Notes under the pieces: model-generated
What the model was told of the DNA's origin: nothing
Databases searched by the model: none
The model's input: only the letters and a program-made list of their open reading frames with translations
Shown: positions 52,501 to 62,212 of the stretch, piece after piece
Position numbering within the stretch: the first letter of the stretch is position 1
How the letters are laid out: the number at the start of each line of letters is the position of its first letter
Assembly: GCF_036850765.1 (NCBI RefSeq)
Contig: NC_089495.1
Coordinates: 192,341,847 to 192,405,846 of the forward strand
Source of the DNA: Saccopteryx bilineata
Taxonomy: Eukaryota; Chordata; Mammalia; Chiroptera; Emballonuridae
DNA length: 64,000 bases
Direction: 5' to 3'
Made by a program: the position numbers and the translations under genes

Positions 52501-55500
52501 GTCTCCTGGGGTCACTTAGAGCTTAGGAGGAAGGGAAAGGCAAGGAAAACGTGGTGAGGGGAAGGAGAGGAGGAAGGCATGGGTCTTCTCCCAGAAAGGA
52601 AAGCACCGACTACAGGTTTTCTCACTGACACAATTCTTTTTTTTTTTTTTTTTTTTTTTCATTTTTTTCTGAAGCTGGAAACAGGGAGAGACAGTCAGAC
52701 TCCCGCATGCGCCCGACCGGGATCCACCCGGCACGCCCACCAGGGGCACGCTCTGCCCACCAGGGGGCGATGCTCTGCCCATCCTGGGCGTCGCCATGTT
52801 GCGACCAGAGCCACTCTAGTGCCTGAGGCAGAGGCCACAGAGCCATCCCCAGCGCCCGGGCCATCTTTGCTCCAATGGAGCCTTGGCTTCGGGAGGAGAA
52901 GAGAGAGAGAGGAAAGCGTGGTGGAGGGGTGGAGAAGCAAATGGGCGCTTCTCCTATGTGCCCTGGCCGGGAATCGAACCCGGGTCCTCCGCACGCTAGG
53001 CCGACGCTCTACCGCTGAGCCAACCGGCCAGGGCCACTGACACAATTCTTTACACTATTTCTCCCTCCAGGTCAGGCTCCAGTTGAGAATCAGATATTTC
53101 ATTTAGTTGTCATGTCTCCTTAGTCATTTCAAACTGAAACTTCCATAGCCTTTCATGGTCTTTTTGAGATGCTGACATGTTTGAAGAATACAATTCCCTT
53201 CCCTTCTCCTTTAAGACCCAACTCTGATCATGGCTGAGAATAGTCTGCTTTACTACCTTCAGGCCTCAAGAATGGTTTATTTGCTCTTCGGTCATTATTC
53301 AACACTCAAGGAGCATTTGCTAGATTCCAGATGCGGCCCTGGGCACTGGGATGTGGCAGCAAGCAACACAAAGCCAGCCCTTTATGAATATGGTGAATAT
53401 GGTATTCTAGGAGATGGGTGGGACACAACCACCACACCAGCTTTCAGGTAACAGTGGGAGAAAGCAGAGAGGACAGCGAGGGGTAGCGCTTCAGAGAATG
53501 TAAGGCAGGAAGGAGATGATGAGATGACCATGTGGGGGAGGGTAAGACCTGTTATAGAGAGTGGCCTCAGATAACTGACAATGGGAGCAGAAACCTGAGG
53601 AGGTAAAGGAAGTCATTCCAAACTGAGGGCATGGCAAATGCGGAAACCCCAAAGTGGGCGGGTGGTGAGAGCATTTATGGATGAATGTCTCGTGGGGTGT
53701 GAAATTGAGGAGACAAGAATGATGTTAAGAATTTTGGCTGGCTGGATCCTGGCCGGGTTTGCCCAGTGGACAGAGCATCATTCCAGGTTCTGAGGTCATG
53801 GGTTCGGTCCCCAGGTGGGACACATACGAGAAGCACCAATAAGTACACAACTAAATGGAATAACGAGGTGGAGGAAAAGGCTGATGCATCTTTCTCTCTC
53901 TTCCCCACCCACCCAAATAAAAAAATTTAAACAAAAAAGATTTCTGGCCAGAACAACTGTCAGGACTGCATTGCCATTCACAAGATCGGAAGAGAGAGGG
54001 AGGGGCATACAGATCAGAGCTTGGTTAACAACCTGTTTAGTCTGGAGTTGCTGCAATTTGAGAGTAAACTTGAACAGGCTCTGGGGTTTTTTGTGGCCTC
54101 CTTCCTATCCCCCAGTCTAGGTCATTAAAACTTTATTCTGTTCAGTCATGTAGGAAAGAAGAAAGCACATGGGATACATATGAGAGAAAGGAAGGGAGGG
54201 AGCCTCTCATCAGACTGAGAGAGGCTGTGGAACCCTTACTATGCAATGGCACTTAACCCAACTTACTCCTTGAATCCTCAGCACCATGAAGTTGGTACTA
54301 TTCTTATCCCCTACTTACAAGAAAATGTTTTGCTCTGAGAATCTAAATGATGTTTCCAAATCTCATTTGGGAAGGGGCAGGGCCAGGATTTGAACTACCT
54401 TCCCTTTTAACCATCACGTTACAGAAGGAGAAAGCAGGATAATCTGGGCGAAGGATAGACAAAGGCCCAAATATAAGCAGCTGAATTGGTAAGAGCCATG
54501 TAGAATGGTGAGAGCAAATAATACAGTGTGGCAGGTTCCTATCTGGGGCTCTGGCCCTTGGGACCCTAGATGAGTACCTGTCGGCCTCATCCAGGATGAG
54601 CACCTCAATGCTGTTCAGGTGGAAGGAAGGGCAGTTGTGGAGGTGATCAATGAGCCGGCCCGGGGTGGCAATAAGGATGTCAGGTGCTGCCCGAAGAGCT
54701 GCTTCCTGAGACTTCACATCCAGGCCACCTACGGAGAAAAAAGCCCACCAGGCAGCCAGTTCAGTCATTCACCGTTATTAACTGAGCCCCTGCCACCCGC
54801 CAGGTCTCAGCCAGATGCAAAGGAAACAGCAAGAATACGACTAAAAAAGGCCCCATGTGTGTGGATATTACAATAGGAAGAAACATTATTTAATGGCAGA
54901 TGTGTTAAATGCAAACATCAAAAAATATAACACAGGCCTGACCAGGCAGTGGCGCAGTGGATAGAGTGTCGGACTGGGATGCGGAAGACCCAGGTTCGAG
55001 ACCCCGAGGTCACCAGCTTGAGTGAGGGCTCATCTGGTTTGAGCAAAAAGCTCACCAGCTTGAGCCCAAGGTCGCTGGCTTGAGCAAGGGGTTACTCGGT
55101 CTGCTGAAGGCCTGCAGTCAAGGCACATATGAGAAAGCAATCAATGAACAACTAAGGTGTTGCAATGTGCAATGAAAAACTAATGATTGATGCTTCCCAT
55201 CTCTCCATTCCTGTCTGTCTGTCCCTGTCTATCCCTCTCTCTGACTCTCTGTCTCTGTAAAAAAAAAAAGATAACACAAAGGCACTTCAGATTCAAGCAT
55301 CTGATTGAGAAGCAGCTGCAAAACTGATGTCTTTCCACATCAACTTTGACTTCCATGGTATAAGGAGTGTAAAATGAAGGTTGGATAACACTATCATATT
55401 AATGCCAGAAAAATTCTGCCCCAAACAATATCTGATTCATTGTTCATGCAAAGTGAAAACTATATCCTAAATGTGTTTATACCAAGAAAAATTCTTTTTC

Positions 55501-58500
55501 ATAATTTTGAAGTTTTACTCTGCAAGACTGGTTAAGTCTCAATCAAACCCTCTCCCCTCCCCTCCAATGTCTACTAGAAAAACACAAAGTCCACTCTTTT
55601 TCTTTTTTTAACTTTTTTTTTAGATTTTTTTTTATTCATTTTTTTAGAGAGAGAGAAAGAGACAGAGAAGGGGGAGGAGCAGGAAGCATCAACTCCCATA
55701 TGTGCCTTGAATGGGCAAGCCTGGGGTCTTGAACCTGTGACCTCAGCGTTCCAGGTTGACACTTTATCCACTGCGCCACTGCAAGTCAGGCCCACAGTGT
55801 CCACTCTTTTAAGTGGATAAAGGATTTCTTGGCACCCATCAATCTCAGATGGTGGGGCAAGTCTGTCCTCTACCACATCATGGTCTCACAAGGGCTGGCA
55901 GCCCTCAGCCAGACACTCACCCACAGCCAGGCAGGTCGTGACGTTGCAGAACTGGGCCAGCTGCTTGGTGACCGAGTGCACCTGAATGCCCAGTTCTCGG
56001 GTAGGAACCAGCACCAGCACACGGGTTACTGGAGCCTGGCGGGGTTTGTAGATTAGACGCTCCAAGACAGGCAGTGCAAAAGCAGCAGTTTTACCTGGAG
56101 AAAAGTGCACGAAGATGGCAAAGAGAAGAGCTTCAGCCTCTCAAGGGTTAGGTTTTCACTGAGCACTCAAATATGTACGATAGTTATGGGCCACAGATTG
56201 CAGGGGGTCTCGTAAAGGTCATTTAATTCTATCAGGGTACGTTATCTCCTCAATCATGGCCGCCTGTCTCTTCCATGATAGGCCCTCATCCTAGGAGTAA
56301 AGATTTTATAAAAGGGATGTTCAATGCAATATTTTATATTAGTACAGTTAATTATATAGTAAAAAATAGTCCTGTAATAAAATACTATGCAACCATTTTT
56401 AGAAAGCAGAGTATGTAAAAAAATAGAGACATATATAGTAAGTTTTTGGGTTTTTTTTTTTGTATTTTTCTGAAGCTGGAAACGGGGAGAGACAGTCAGA
56501 CAGACTCCCGCATGCGCCCGACCGGGATCCACCCGGCACGCCCACCAGGGGCGACGCTCTGCCCACCAGGGGGCGATGCTCTGCCCCTCCGGGGGCGTCG
56601 CTCTGCCACGACCAGAGCCACTCTAGCGCCTGGGGCAGAGGCCAAGGAGCCATCCCCAGCGCCCAGGCCATCTTTTGCTCCAATGGAGCCTTGGCTGCAG
56701 GAGGGGAAGAGAGAGACAGAGAGGAAGGAGGGGGGGCGGGGGTGGAGAAGCAAATGGGCGCTTCTCCTATGTGCCCTGGCTGGGAATCGAACCCGGGTCC
56801 CCCGCACGCCAGGCCGACGCTCTACCGCTGAGCCAACCAGCCAGGGCCTATATAGTAAGTTTTAATAAGGGAGCTACTAAACAGAATAAATAGTGTTATT
56901 GCATTAAAAAATTATTTTGTGCCCTGGCCGGTTGGCTCAGCGGTAGAGCGTCGGCCTAGCGTGCGGAGGACCCGGGTTCGATTCCCGGCCAGGGCACACA
57001 GGAGAAGCGCACATTTGCTTCTCCACCCCTCCGCCGCGCTTTCCTCTCTGTCTCTCTCTTCCCCTCCCGCAGCCAGGGCTCCATTGGAGCAGAGATGGCC
57101 CGGGCGCTGGGGATGGCTCTGTGGCCTCTGCCTCAGGCGCTAGAGTGGCTCTGGTCGCAATATGGCGACGCCCAGGATGGGCAAGAGCATCGCCCCCTGG
57201 TGGGCAGAGCGTCGCCCCTGGTGGGCGTGCCGGGTGGATCCCGGTCGGGCGCATGCGGGAGTCAGTCTGACTGTCTCTCCCCGTTTCCAGCTTCAGAAAA
57301 ATGAAAAAATGAAAAGAAAAAAAAAAAAAAATTATTTTGTGCATTTAGCAAAGAGGGCTTTTGGTCAACCTAGAGCCTGTTCTTGGTTGAACATCCTCCT
57401 TCTGCCCCTCCCCAACCCCTCCCAGGGCCCTATCCTTTTTACCTGTCCCAGTGGCTGCACAGGCACAGATGTCCTTCCCCAACAGTCCTACAGGTATGCA
57501 CGCCTTCTGGATCGGGGTGGGCTGCTTGAAGTTCATGGCTGTAATGGCCTGAAGGAAAAAGAGTTAGCAAAGGGGAAAGGGGAGTCTCGGCATGAAACAA
57601 ACAAGGCAGGTTTCCAAACAAGCGGTATCTTAGTCCATCCCAGTCATTCAGTCCACAAGTATTTATTGTTCTTCTTGTGTGTGAGGCACTGTTCAGCCAC
57701 TGAGAATATAGCAGTAAATGAAGAAATAACTGCCCTCAAACACATGGCATCTGTGTATGAATAATATGGAGAAAGACAGCTGGAGAGGGCAGGTGGAGAG
57801 AGCAAGTACAGTTTATAGCAGGGATGTCAGGGAAGGGTTCACTGAGCAGCAGTTACTGAGTAGAACCCTGAAAGAGGCAAGGAGCAATGCAAGCAGATTT
57901 CTGATAGAATCTTCCAGGCAGGGGAACAAGTGCAAACGCTTTGAGGAAGAAGATGCCTGAACTGCTTGAGGAGGAGGCCTGTATGGCCAGAGCAGAATGA
58001 GTGCTAAGAGACATCATCAGAGGAACCCAGAAGGGGCGTCACCTGAGAGGCTGAGATGGAACTTTCTGTTTAAGAGAGTTCACTGGAGCCTGACCAGGCG
58101 GTGACGCAGTAGATAGAGCGTTGGACTGGGATGCCGAGGACCCAGGTTCGAGACCCCAAGGTAACCAGCTTGAGCGCAGGCTCATCTGGTTTGAGCAAAA
58201 GCTCACCAGCTTGGACCCAAGGTCGCTGGCTCAAGCAAGGGGTTGAAAGCCCCCCAGCTTGAACCCAAGGTCGCTGGCTCCAGCAAGGGGTTGCTCAGTC
58301 TGCTGAAGGCCCGCGGTCAAGGCACATATGAGAAAGCAATCAATGAACAACTAAGGTGTTGCAACACGCAATGAAAAACTAATGATTGATGCTTCTCATC
58401 TCTCTCCATTACTGTCTGTCTGTCCCTATCTATCCCTCTCTCTGACTCACTCTCTGTCTCTGTAAAAAATAAAATAAATAAAAAATAAATAAATAAAAAA

Positions 58501-61500
58501 TAAAAAAAAGAAAGTTCACTGGCAGTTGTGTGAACAACAGAGTTTAGGAGGCAAAGAGCCCAGTTTAGTAAGACAGTTACAGGGTGACAACAATAATCTC
58601 ATGGTTGTCAAAAGAAGCCACTACCTTCAGAAGAGGGCGGGAAAGGTTCATGTCCTGGAATGAGAGTTTTTCATCATACTCAGATGCATCTTCAAAAAAT
58701 CCTCCTGCTGCCTACACCAGAAAATCAAAAGATAGAATGAGAATTCAGAAAAAGGGCCCAGGAAAACAAAACCCTTTTAAAATTCTTTTCCTGATCTTAA
58801 TCCTGATTTCACAATCCTTTTAGGTTGCAAAGCAACCTACTTAGAAAAACTTTCCCTCGCTGCACACTATTTTCCAAACCCACACTTACCTGTCCTTTCT
58901 TCTTCTTCCGCTCCTTTACTTTGAGTGTGTCTATGGAGAAAAATATAGCTGATAATCAGGGCTTACCCTTACTGAGCATTACAATGTGCTAGACACTGTC
59001 CTAAGTGCTTTATGTGGATAGCTCTCTGAATCCACACAACTTGAGGGTGGACTGTCATTAGCCTTGTTTCAAAGATGAGGTAACTATGCGGCAGTACAGG
59101 TAGGTGTCTCACTTAAGGTCAGACAGGAAGCAAACTCGCCAAGTTCCAGAGACCAGGTTCTCAACCACTATGCTACATTATGATGCTTTAGCTCTCATTT
59201 CTGCAAGAAATATCATATTTATGGAGCACTCACTACATGGTGGGACTCATCTGAGGGGGGATGTGGGGGACCTAACACCCAAATAAGTTTGAGTCACAGA
59301 GGTGCTGGCAGCTGTGTGAGGCTGGAGGTGAAGAAAAGAGTTAACTCTGTCTACAAAACACAACCCTAACAAAATCCTAAGGAAAAAAAGAAGCTAAAAG
59401 AAAGGAGTTCAACATAGAAATCTTACATTTAACTGTGTGAAAGAGCAAAGTAAAGGCAGACACTTCCCAATGCCCTGCTCCTGTTTCTGACAGCACCTGC
59501 TATCACCTACCTGCTTTGGTGAGAATGTTCTCATCAGCTGACGAGTAGTCGGTCTCTGGCTCTTCATCTCCTAAGCCTTCCTCATCTTTCCCTTCAAGAT
59601 CTCCCCGCTCCTCTGGTGCTGAGGCCGCCTTTGCTTCCTTCTCCTTCTCTGACTTCCCAGACTTGGCTTCTTTATCCTGGGGGACAAAGGGATAACAAAG
59701 CAAGGCGACCACAAACTTCAGGAAAACCAGAACCTACACAGAGCAATATTATGCTACGTGGATTCTTAGCAAATATTAACAGCAGACACACAGAGAAGCC
59801 TGCCTACGCCAGCCACACTTCAACTCAGGCTTGCAGAGAAACAGTGGGGTGGGGTCGAGTCAGCGGTGGACTTAACTAGGAAGAGAAGTACCTGCTTTGC
59901 TTTCTCACCTCTGTTTTCCTTTTCTTTCGAACTTTCTCAATCTTCTCATCTAATGTGGTGGCTGCCCTCTGCAGATCAAAATACAGAGATAAAAAGAATA
60001 TACATATGGGAAAGAGACAAAGCAAGGGTATTCCGAGGGTCGGGTCTCAGATATTAATTAGAAAAAGACTGTCCTTGGACAGATTCATCAATCATAGATT
60101 ATTCACAGCCAAGGGAAAAAAACATTAAATAAGTGGTCTGTTTATGAAAAAACTTCAAGCTGGAACCAATAAGAATATCCACATTTTAGAAGGTGTTTAC
60201 TATTCAGAATAATTCAGTTAACAAGAGATATCACATTATATCTGAATACTACTTAGAAAAACTTCCCCTTGCCAATCAGACATAATTTAGCCTATTTAAA
60301 ATGTTGATATCCAAGCAAATTCAGGGAACTTCAGAAAGGGTAGGAAATGGCAGGCCCTTTCTATGCATGCTCAGCACACCCTGAACTGCTCTGGCACTTA
60401 CCACAACTACAGTTCACTGTGTAATTATTTGTCTAGTTATTTTCTACCCTGCTAGACTGTAAGCTCTATAAGACCAAGTCTTTAATTACATTGGGTTCAT
60501 ATGGATAGAAATATAACCCTCTCCAGTTGCCTTGAAAAGACAAACAGGAACCAGCCAAATCCAGATTAAACTGTTCTGAGCTGGCAATATTTCTCTCTGA
60601 AATGCAAGAAATAGAAAATAACTTTCATTCATCTTCTAGCCTCTTAACCAGACTCAAAGAGAAGCATGAGATCTTGGCAAAGAAGCAGATGACAGTAGCA
60701 TCTGTGGCAGCTTTGGCTATGTTGTGTGGGAACCAGGGACACTCAACCATGAGGTCATATGGGATTATGTGGCAAGTGCCAGAATCACAGTATTTGTGGG
60801 GCAGAGTCTACTATCAAAAACACTACTACCAAGGGTGCCTACTACATTGTTCTTTGTTACAAAGGTTCCTTCCTAATATTCAAAACAAAGAGACCATGTT
60901 TAACATAGCTAGGTTCTTTTTTTTTTTTTAAGGCAAGCAATTTATATGTAGTGTTTGGTATTTATTTCTGAATGGGTATTATCAGGTTTCCTCTCAGACT
61001 TTTTTTCACATTTTAATCCCATAAAATCAAGGAGGGTCTCTCTTCCTATATACACTGAAGTTAGTCTGAGCTCACCATCCCCTCCTCAAGGAAAAACTGT
61101 CATGGACATTTTAATCAAAGCAATAAAATATTATTAATATATTTACATATCATCTGTAGATCAATGAATGTGTTTGTAAGTAAAGTCTACACTTGTTTGG
61201 TTTTTTTTTTTTTCCTGCATTTTTCTGAAGCTTCAAACGGGGAGAGACAGTCAGACAGACTCCCGCATGCGCCCAACCGGGATCCACCCGGCACGCCCAC
61301 CAGGAGGCGATGCTCTGCCCCTCCGGGGCGTTGCTCTGTTGATACCAGAGCCATTCTAGCGCCTGGGGCAGAGGCCAAGGAGCCATCCCCAGCGCCTGGG
61401 CCATCTTTGCTCCAATGGAGCCTCGGCTGCGGGAGGGGAAGAGAGAGAAAGGAGAGGGGGAGGGGTGGAGAAGCAGATGGGCACCTCTCCTGTGTGCCCT

Positions 61501-61894
61501 GGCCGTGAATCGAACCCGGGACTTCTGCATGCCAGGCCGACGCTCTACCACTGAGCCAACCGGCCAGGGCCACTTGTTTGGTTTTAATCAAGACTGTCAG
61601 TTAATTTATGATCACTTCCTTCCTACCCCATCAAAACCACATCACATATTTCCAAAAGGAATGTAAGCAGATAGCAAAAGGCAGTGAGCTCAGGGTCAGA
61701 CCTCTGTCTAACTGTAACAGCCCAAGGCCTATCACTATCAGTCTTACCTTCTTCTTGAGCTGGCTCATGACATCAGCCATGGCCCAGCTGCCATCGTACA
61801 TCCCTTCCTTCTCAGTGAAAATGAAGTCAGGGTTGAAATCAGCACTGCGGTTCTTCTGCAAGGCTTTCTGCTTTCTGCCCAGCACAATGGGCCC
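39600..61894 (-). CDS. DDX27: DDX27, nucleolar DEAD-box RNA helicase (first coding exon missing)
   Basis: Twenty minus-strand exons join in frame and give 732 residues to a TAG at 39600-39602. Listed from 5': 61748-61894, 59909-59968, 59511-59676, 58890-58930, 58625-58711, 57443-57548, 55921-56094, 54578-54728, 51852-51951, 51561-51702, 50193-50346, 48534-48615, 48245-48422, 45476-45582, 45188-45290, 42496-42590, 42277-42400, 41631-41718, 40933-41007, 39600-39618. All DEAD-box landmarks are present: Q motif (FKQPTPIQ), motif I (ATGTGKT), [21 protein letters not shown] at residues 307-310, [11 protein letters not shown] and HRVGRTAR. A charged N-terminus and Lys/Arg-rich C-terminus flank the core. 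The family (yeast Drs1) acts in the nucleolus on pre-rRNA for the 60S subunit. The exon count fits a 21-exon gene whose exon 1, with about 30 residues, is not in the window. Confidence 0.97.
39768..40108 (+). mobile_element. SINE family A (first in MITE)
   Basis: Sense copy. AAAATTAGGGAATAC is its target duplication: before at 39750 and after the second copy at 40551. Confidence 0.9.
40115..40524 (+). mobile_element. SINE family A (second, in tail of first)
   Basis: Sense copy with 24-base A tail, flanked by AGAACAAAAAAA. Carries the two-unit GGGCAGAG repeat. Confidence 0.9.
40933..41007 (-). CDS. DDX27: DDX27 exon 20
   Basis: Acceptor CACAG, donor GTAGTA. Encodes [20 protein letters not shown] then KSKS; phase matches exons 19 and 21. 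Confidence 0.93.
41631..41718 (-). CDS. DDX27: DDX27 exon 19
   Basis: Acceptor CACAG, donor GTAGGG. Encodes [20 protein letters not shown] then [10 protein letters not shown]. Confidence 0.94.
42277..42400 (-). CDS. DDX27: DDX27 exon 18
   Basis: Acceptor TCCAG, donor GTAGGC. Encodes [20 protein letters not shown] then [17 protein letters not shown]. Confidence 0.94.
42496..42590 (-). CDS. DDX27: DDX27 exon 17
   Basis: Acceptor CCCAG, donor GTGAGT. Encodes [20 protein letters not shown] and [12 protein letters not shown], a Lys-rich C-terminal stretch. Confidence 0.94.
42664..42838 (+). mobile_element. VES-like SINE
   Basis: CAGCCCTGGCCAGGTTGCTC, GTCAGGGCACATGCAATGAT, GTTTCTCTCTCCCTCAAATC. 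Confidence 0.78.
43105..43265 (-). mobile_element. SINE family C
   Basis: Antisense; TCAACTCCCATATGTGCCTT, CACTGCACCACCACAGGTCA. Confidence 0.82.
43509..43655 (+). mobile_element. SINE fragment, VES-related
   Basis: TGGCTGGTTCAGTCCTTGGC, GGGCACATACAGAAACAGAT, then CT tract and A tail. Confidence 0.6.
43834..44160 (+). mobile_element. SINE family B
   Basis: Sense; GATCTCCAG duplicated (43826 and 44163). Confidence 0.9.
44216..44385 (+). mobile_element. SINE family B, truncated body
   Basis: Full head GACCAGGCGGTGGCGCAGTG but body missing its middle; flanks AATGATCTCT and AATAATCTCT. Confidence 0.85.
44470..45140 (-). repeat. Old L1 fragment (antisense) with VES-like SINE
   Basis: CACAACCATCATCATTTTCT, TCTATGAATTTGCCCATCTA and ATTTGTTGATGGACATGGGT are antisense L1 phrases. 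A SINE (about 44547-44683) interrupts the left side. Confidence 0.65.
45188..45290 (-). CDS. DDX27: DDX27 exon 16
   Basis: Acceptor GACAG, donor GTATGT. Encodes [20 protein letters not shown] and [13 protein letters not shown]. It sits next to an old antisense L1 fragment. Confidence 0.92.
45476..45582 (-). CDS. DDX27: DDX27 exon 15
   Basis: Acceptor TCAAG, donor GTGAGG. Encodes [20 protein letters not shown] and then an acidic helix ending QQSEAQ. Confidence 0.94.
46043..46350. mobile_element. hAT MITE, CAGGGGTCGGGAAC ends
   Basis: Ends CAGGGGTCGGGAACG and GGTTCCTGATCCCTG. Perfect 8-bp target duplication TTCTATTA at 46035-46042 and 46351-46358. Its first 75 bases nearly match the left end of the hAT element at 62357. 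Confidence 0.94.
46362..46679 (-). mobile_element. SINE family B
   Basis: Antisense; TTATTTATTAT flanks; ends GCCACCGCCTGGTCAGGC. Confidence 0.87.
47011..47421 (+). mobile_element. SINE family A, young
   Basis: Sense; AAAAAAGGATGTG duplicated at 46998 and 47423. Confidence 0.92.
47437..47818 (+). mobile_element. SINE family A, same target reused
   Basis: Sense; GGATGTGCTTT on both sides (47428 and 47820), so it used the duplicate made by the previous insertion. Confidence 0.9.
48245..48422 (-). CDS. DDX27: DDX27 exon 14 (motif VI)
   Basis: Acceptor TGCAG, donor GTGAGC. Fifty-nine codons starting [14 protein letters not shown], with [14 protein letters not shown] (arginine fingers) and ending RILPQ. 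Confidence 0.96.
48534..48615 (-). CDS. DDX27: DDX27 exon 13 (motif V)
   Basis: Acceptor TCCAG, donor GTGAGC. Encodes [20 protein letters not shown] then DIEGVKT. Confidence 0.95.
48806..49182 (+). mobile_element. SINE family A
   Basis: Sense; AATCCATTAA before and AATCCATAAA after. Diverged. Confidence 0.85.
49573..49905 (+). mobile_element. SINE family B
   Basis: Sense; CATCTGCTGA duplicated at 49562 and 49911. Confidence 0.88.
50193..50346 (-). CDS. DDX27: DDX27 exon 12
   Basis: Acceptor GCCAG, donor GTAAAG. Encodes [20 protein letters not shown], then [19 protein letters not shown], RecA domain 2 with motif IV. Confidence 0.95.
50838..51166 (-). mobile_element. SINE family B
   Basis: Antisense; exact GTAAGCAATCATTT on both sides (50824 and 51167). 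Confidence 0.93.
51561..51702 (-). CDS. DDX27: DDX27 exon 11
   Basis: Acceptor GCCAG, donor GTGAAA. Encodes [20 protein letters not shown] and on to [13 protein letters not shown], the linker into the second RecA-like domain. Confidence 0.95.
51852..51951 (-). CDS. DDX27: DDX27 exon 10 (motif III)
   Basis: Acceptor ACCAG, donor GTGGGC. Thirty-three codons [20 protein letters not shown] to [10 protein letters not shown]; contains the SAT motif. Confidence 0.95.
52630..53036 (-). mobile_element. SINE family A, young
   Basis: Antisense; ACTGACACAATTCTTT on both sides (52624 region and 53036). Confidence 0.93.
53746..53932 (+). mobile_element. SINE, VES-related, old
   Basis: ATCCTGGCCGGGTTTGCCCA, GGGTTCGGTCCCC, GGACACATACGAGAAGCACC; A-rich tail. 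Confidence 0.72.
54215..54400. repeat. MIR element
   Basis: CCTTACTATGCAATGGCACT, TGGTACTATTCTTATCCCC and GGGCCAGGATTTGAAC. Confidence 0.65.
54578..54728 (-). CDS. DDX27: DDX27 exon 9 (DEAD box)
   Basis: Acceptor CGTAG, donor GTACTC. Encodes [20 protein letters not shown], then [20 protein letters not shown] and VLILDEADR, so motifs Ib and II sit here. Confidence 0.96.
54935..55270 (+). mobile_element. SINE family B
   Basis: Sense; ATAACACA at both flanks (54926 and 55271). Confidence 0.9.
55613..55790 (-). mobile_element. SINE family C
   Basis: Antisense; GTCCACTCTTTT repeated at 55590 and 55799. Confidence 0.88.
55921..56094 (-). CDS. DDX27: DDX27 exon 8 (motif I end, motif Ia)
   Basis: Acceptor TCCAG, donor GTGAGT. 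Begins by completing GKT, then [19 protein letters not shown] and [15 protein letters not shown]; ends in LAVG, split codon. Confidence 0.95.
56449..56848 (-). mobile_element. SINE family A, young
   Basis: Antisense; TATATAGTAAGTTTT repeated at 56434 and 56848. Confidence 0.93.
56920..57330 (+). mobile_element. SINE family A, young
   Basis: Sense; AAAAATTATTTTGTG before (about 56906) and after (about 57327). Confidence 0.93.
57443..57548 (-). CDS. DDX27: DDX27 exon 7 (Q motif and start of motif I)
   Basis: Acceptor TTCAG, donor GTAAAA. Encodes [20 protein letters not shown] and on to CACAATGT, ending one base into the next Gly codon of GTGKT. Confidence 0.95.
57640..58060. repeat. Unnamed old interspersed repeat
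   Basis: GTGTGAGGCACTGTTCAGCC, GTCAGGGAAGGGTTCACTGA, TCTTCCAGGCAGGGGAACAA: same family as 25385-27070 and 53280-54010. Confidence 0.45.
58089..58510 (+). mobile_element. SINE family B with internal duplication
   Basis: Sense; the CCAAGGTCGCTGGCT-CAGCAAGGGGTTG block appears twice (about 58217 and 58267). GTTCACTGG flanks (58078, 58513). Confidence 0.9.
58625..58711 (-). CDS. DDX27: DDX27 exon 6
   Basis: Acceptor TGTAG, donor GTAGTG. Twenty-nine codons, [20 protein letters not shown] and MNLSRPLLK, leading into the Q motif. Confidence 0.94.
58890..58930 (-). CDS. DDX27: DDX27 exon 5 (41-nt microexon)
   Basis: Acceptor CATAG, donor GTAAGT. Encodes [14 protein letters not shown] once joined to exon 4, a Lys-rich patch. 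The short length and exact phase match (2 + 39) support it. Confidence 0.92.
58955..59170. repeat. MIR element
   Basis: ATGTGCTAGACACTGTCCTA, AAGTGCTTTATGTGG and CAAAGATGAGGTAACTATG. Confidence 0.75.
59511..59676 (-). CDS. DDX27: DDX27 exon 4
   Basis: Acceptor CCCAG, donor GTAGGT. Fifty-five codons of Lys/Glu-rich, probably disordered sequence, ending [15 protein letters not shown] with a split last codon. Confidence 0.93.
59909..59968 (-). CDS. DDX27: DDX27 exon 3
   Basis: Exactly twenty codons ([20 protein letters not shown]) between a minus-strand AG acceptor and GTGAG donor. Encodes a basic nuclear-signal-like patch. Confidence 0.93.
59969..61747 (-). other. DDX27 intron 2
   Basis: L2 fragment near 60400-60530 (GACTGTAAGCTCTATAAGAC), SINE A at 61199; the remainder is unassigned. 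Confidence 0.55.
61199..61572 (-). mobile_element. SINE family A
   Basis: Antisense; CACTTGTTTGGTTTT repeated at 61190 and 61571. Confidence 0.93.
61748..61894 (-). CDS. DDX27: DDX27 exon 2
   Basis: Minus-strand acceptor GTCAG, donor GTAAGA. Forty-nine codons, [20 protein letters not shown] and on to VMSQLKKK; phase 0 at both ends. Confidence 0.95.
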
Positions 61895-62003
61895 CTGACA
61901 AGAGAGAGAAGTGTGACCACGGGACTGAGATGAGAGAACACTGGAAAACCAGGGTGCCCAAAAAGGCAGAAATTGACAGATGACAACAAGAAACCGATCG
62001 AGT

Positions 62004-62212
62004 CTGACCTGTGGTGGTGCAGTGGATAAAGCATTGACCTGGAATGCTAAGGTTGCCGGTTCAATACCCTGCACTTGCCTGGTCTAAGGCACATATGGGA
62101 GTTGAAGCTTCCTGCTCCTCCCCCCCTTTCTCTCTCTCTCTCTCTCTCTCCTCTCAAAATGAATAAATAAAAAAAAATTTTAAAAAAAATTTAAAAAAAA
62201 AAAAAAAAAAAA
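62004..62212 (+). mobile_element. SINE family C
   Basis: Sense; GAAACCGATCGA at both sides (61990 and 62213), a 12-bp exact target duplication. Confidence 0.93.

Noticed and set aside
58620..62000. Bacterial-type operon, riboswitch or terminator features
   Set aside because: The window is vertebrate nuclear DNA with spliced genes, so such features do not apply.
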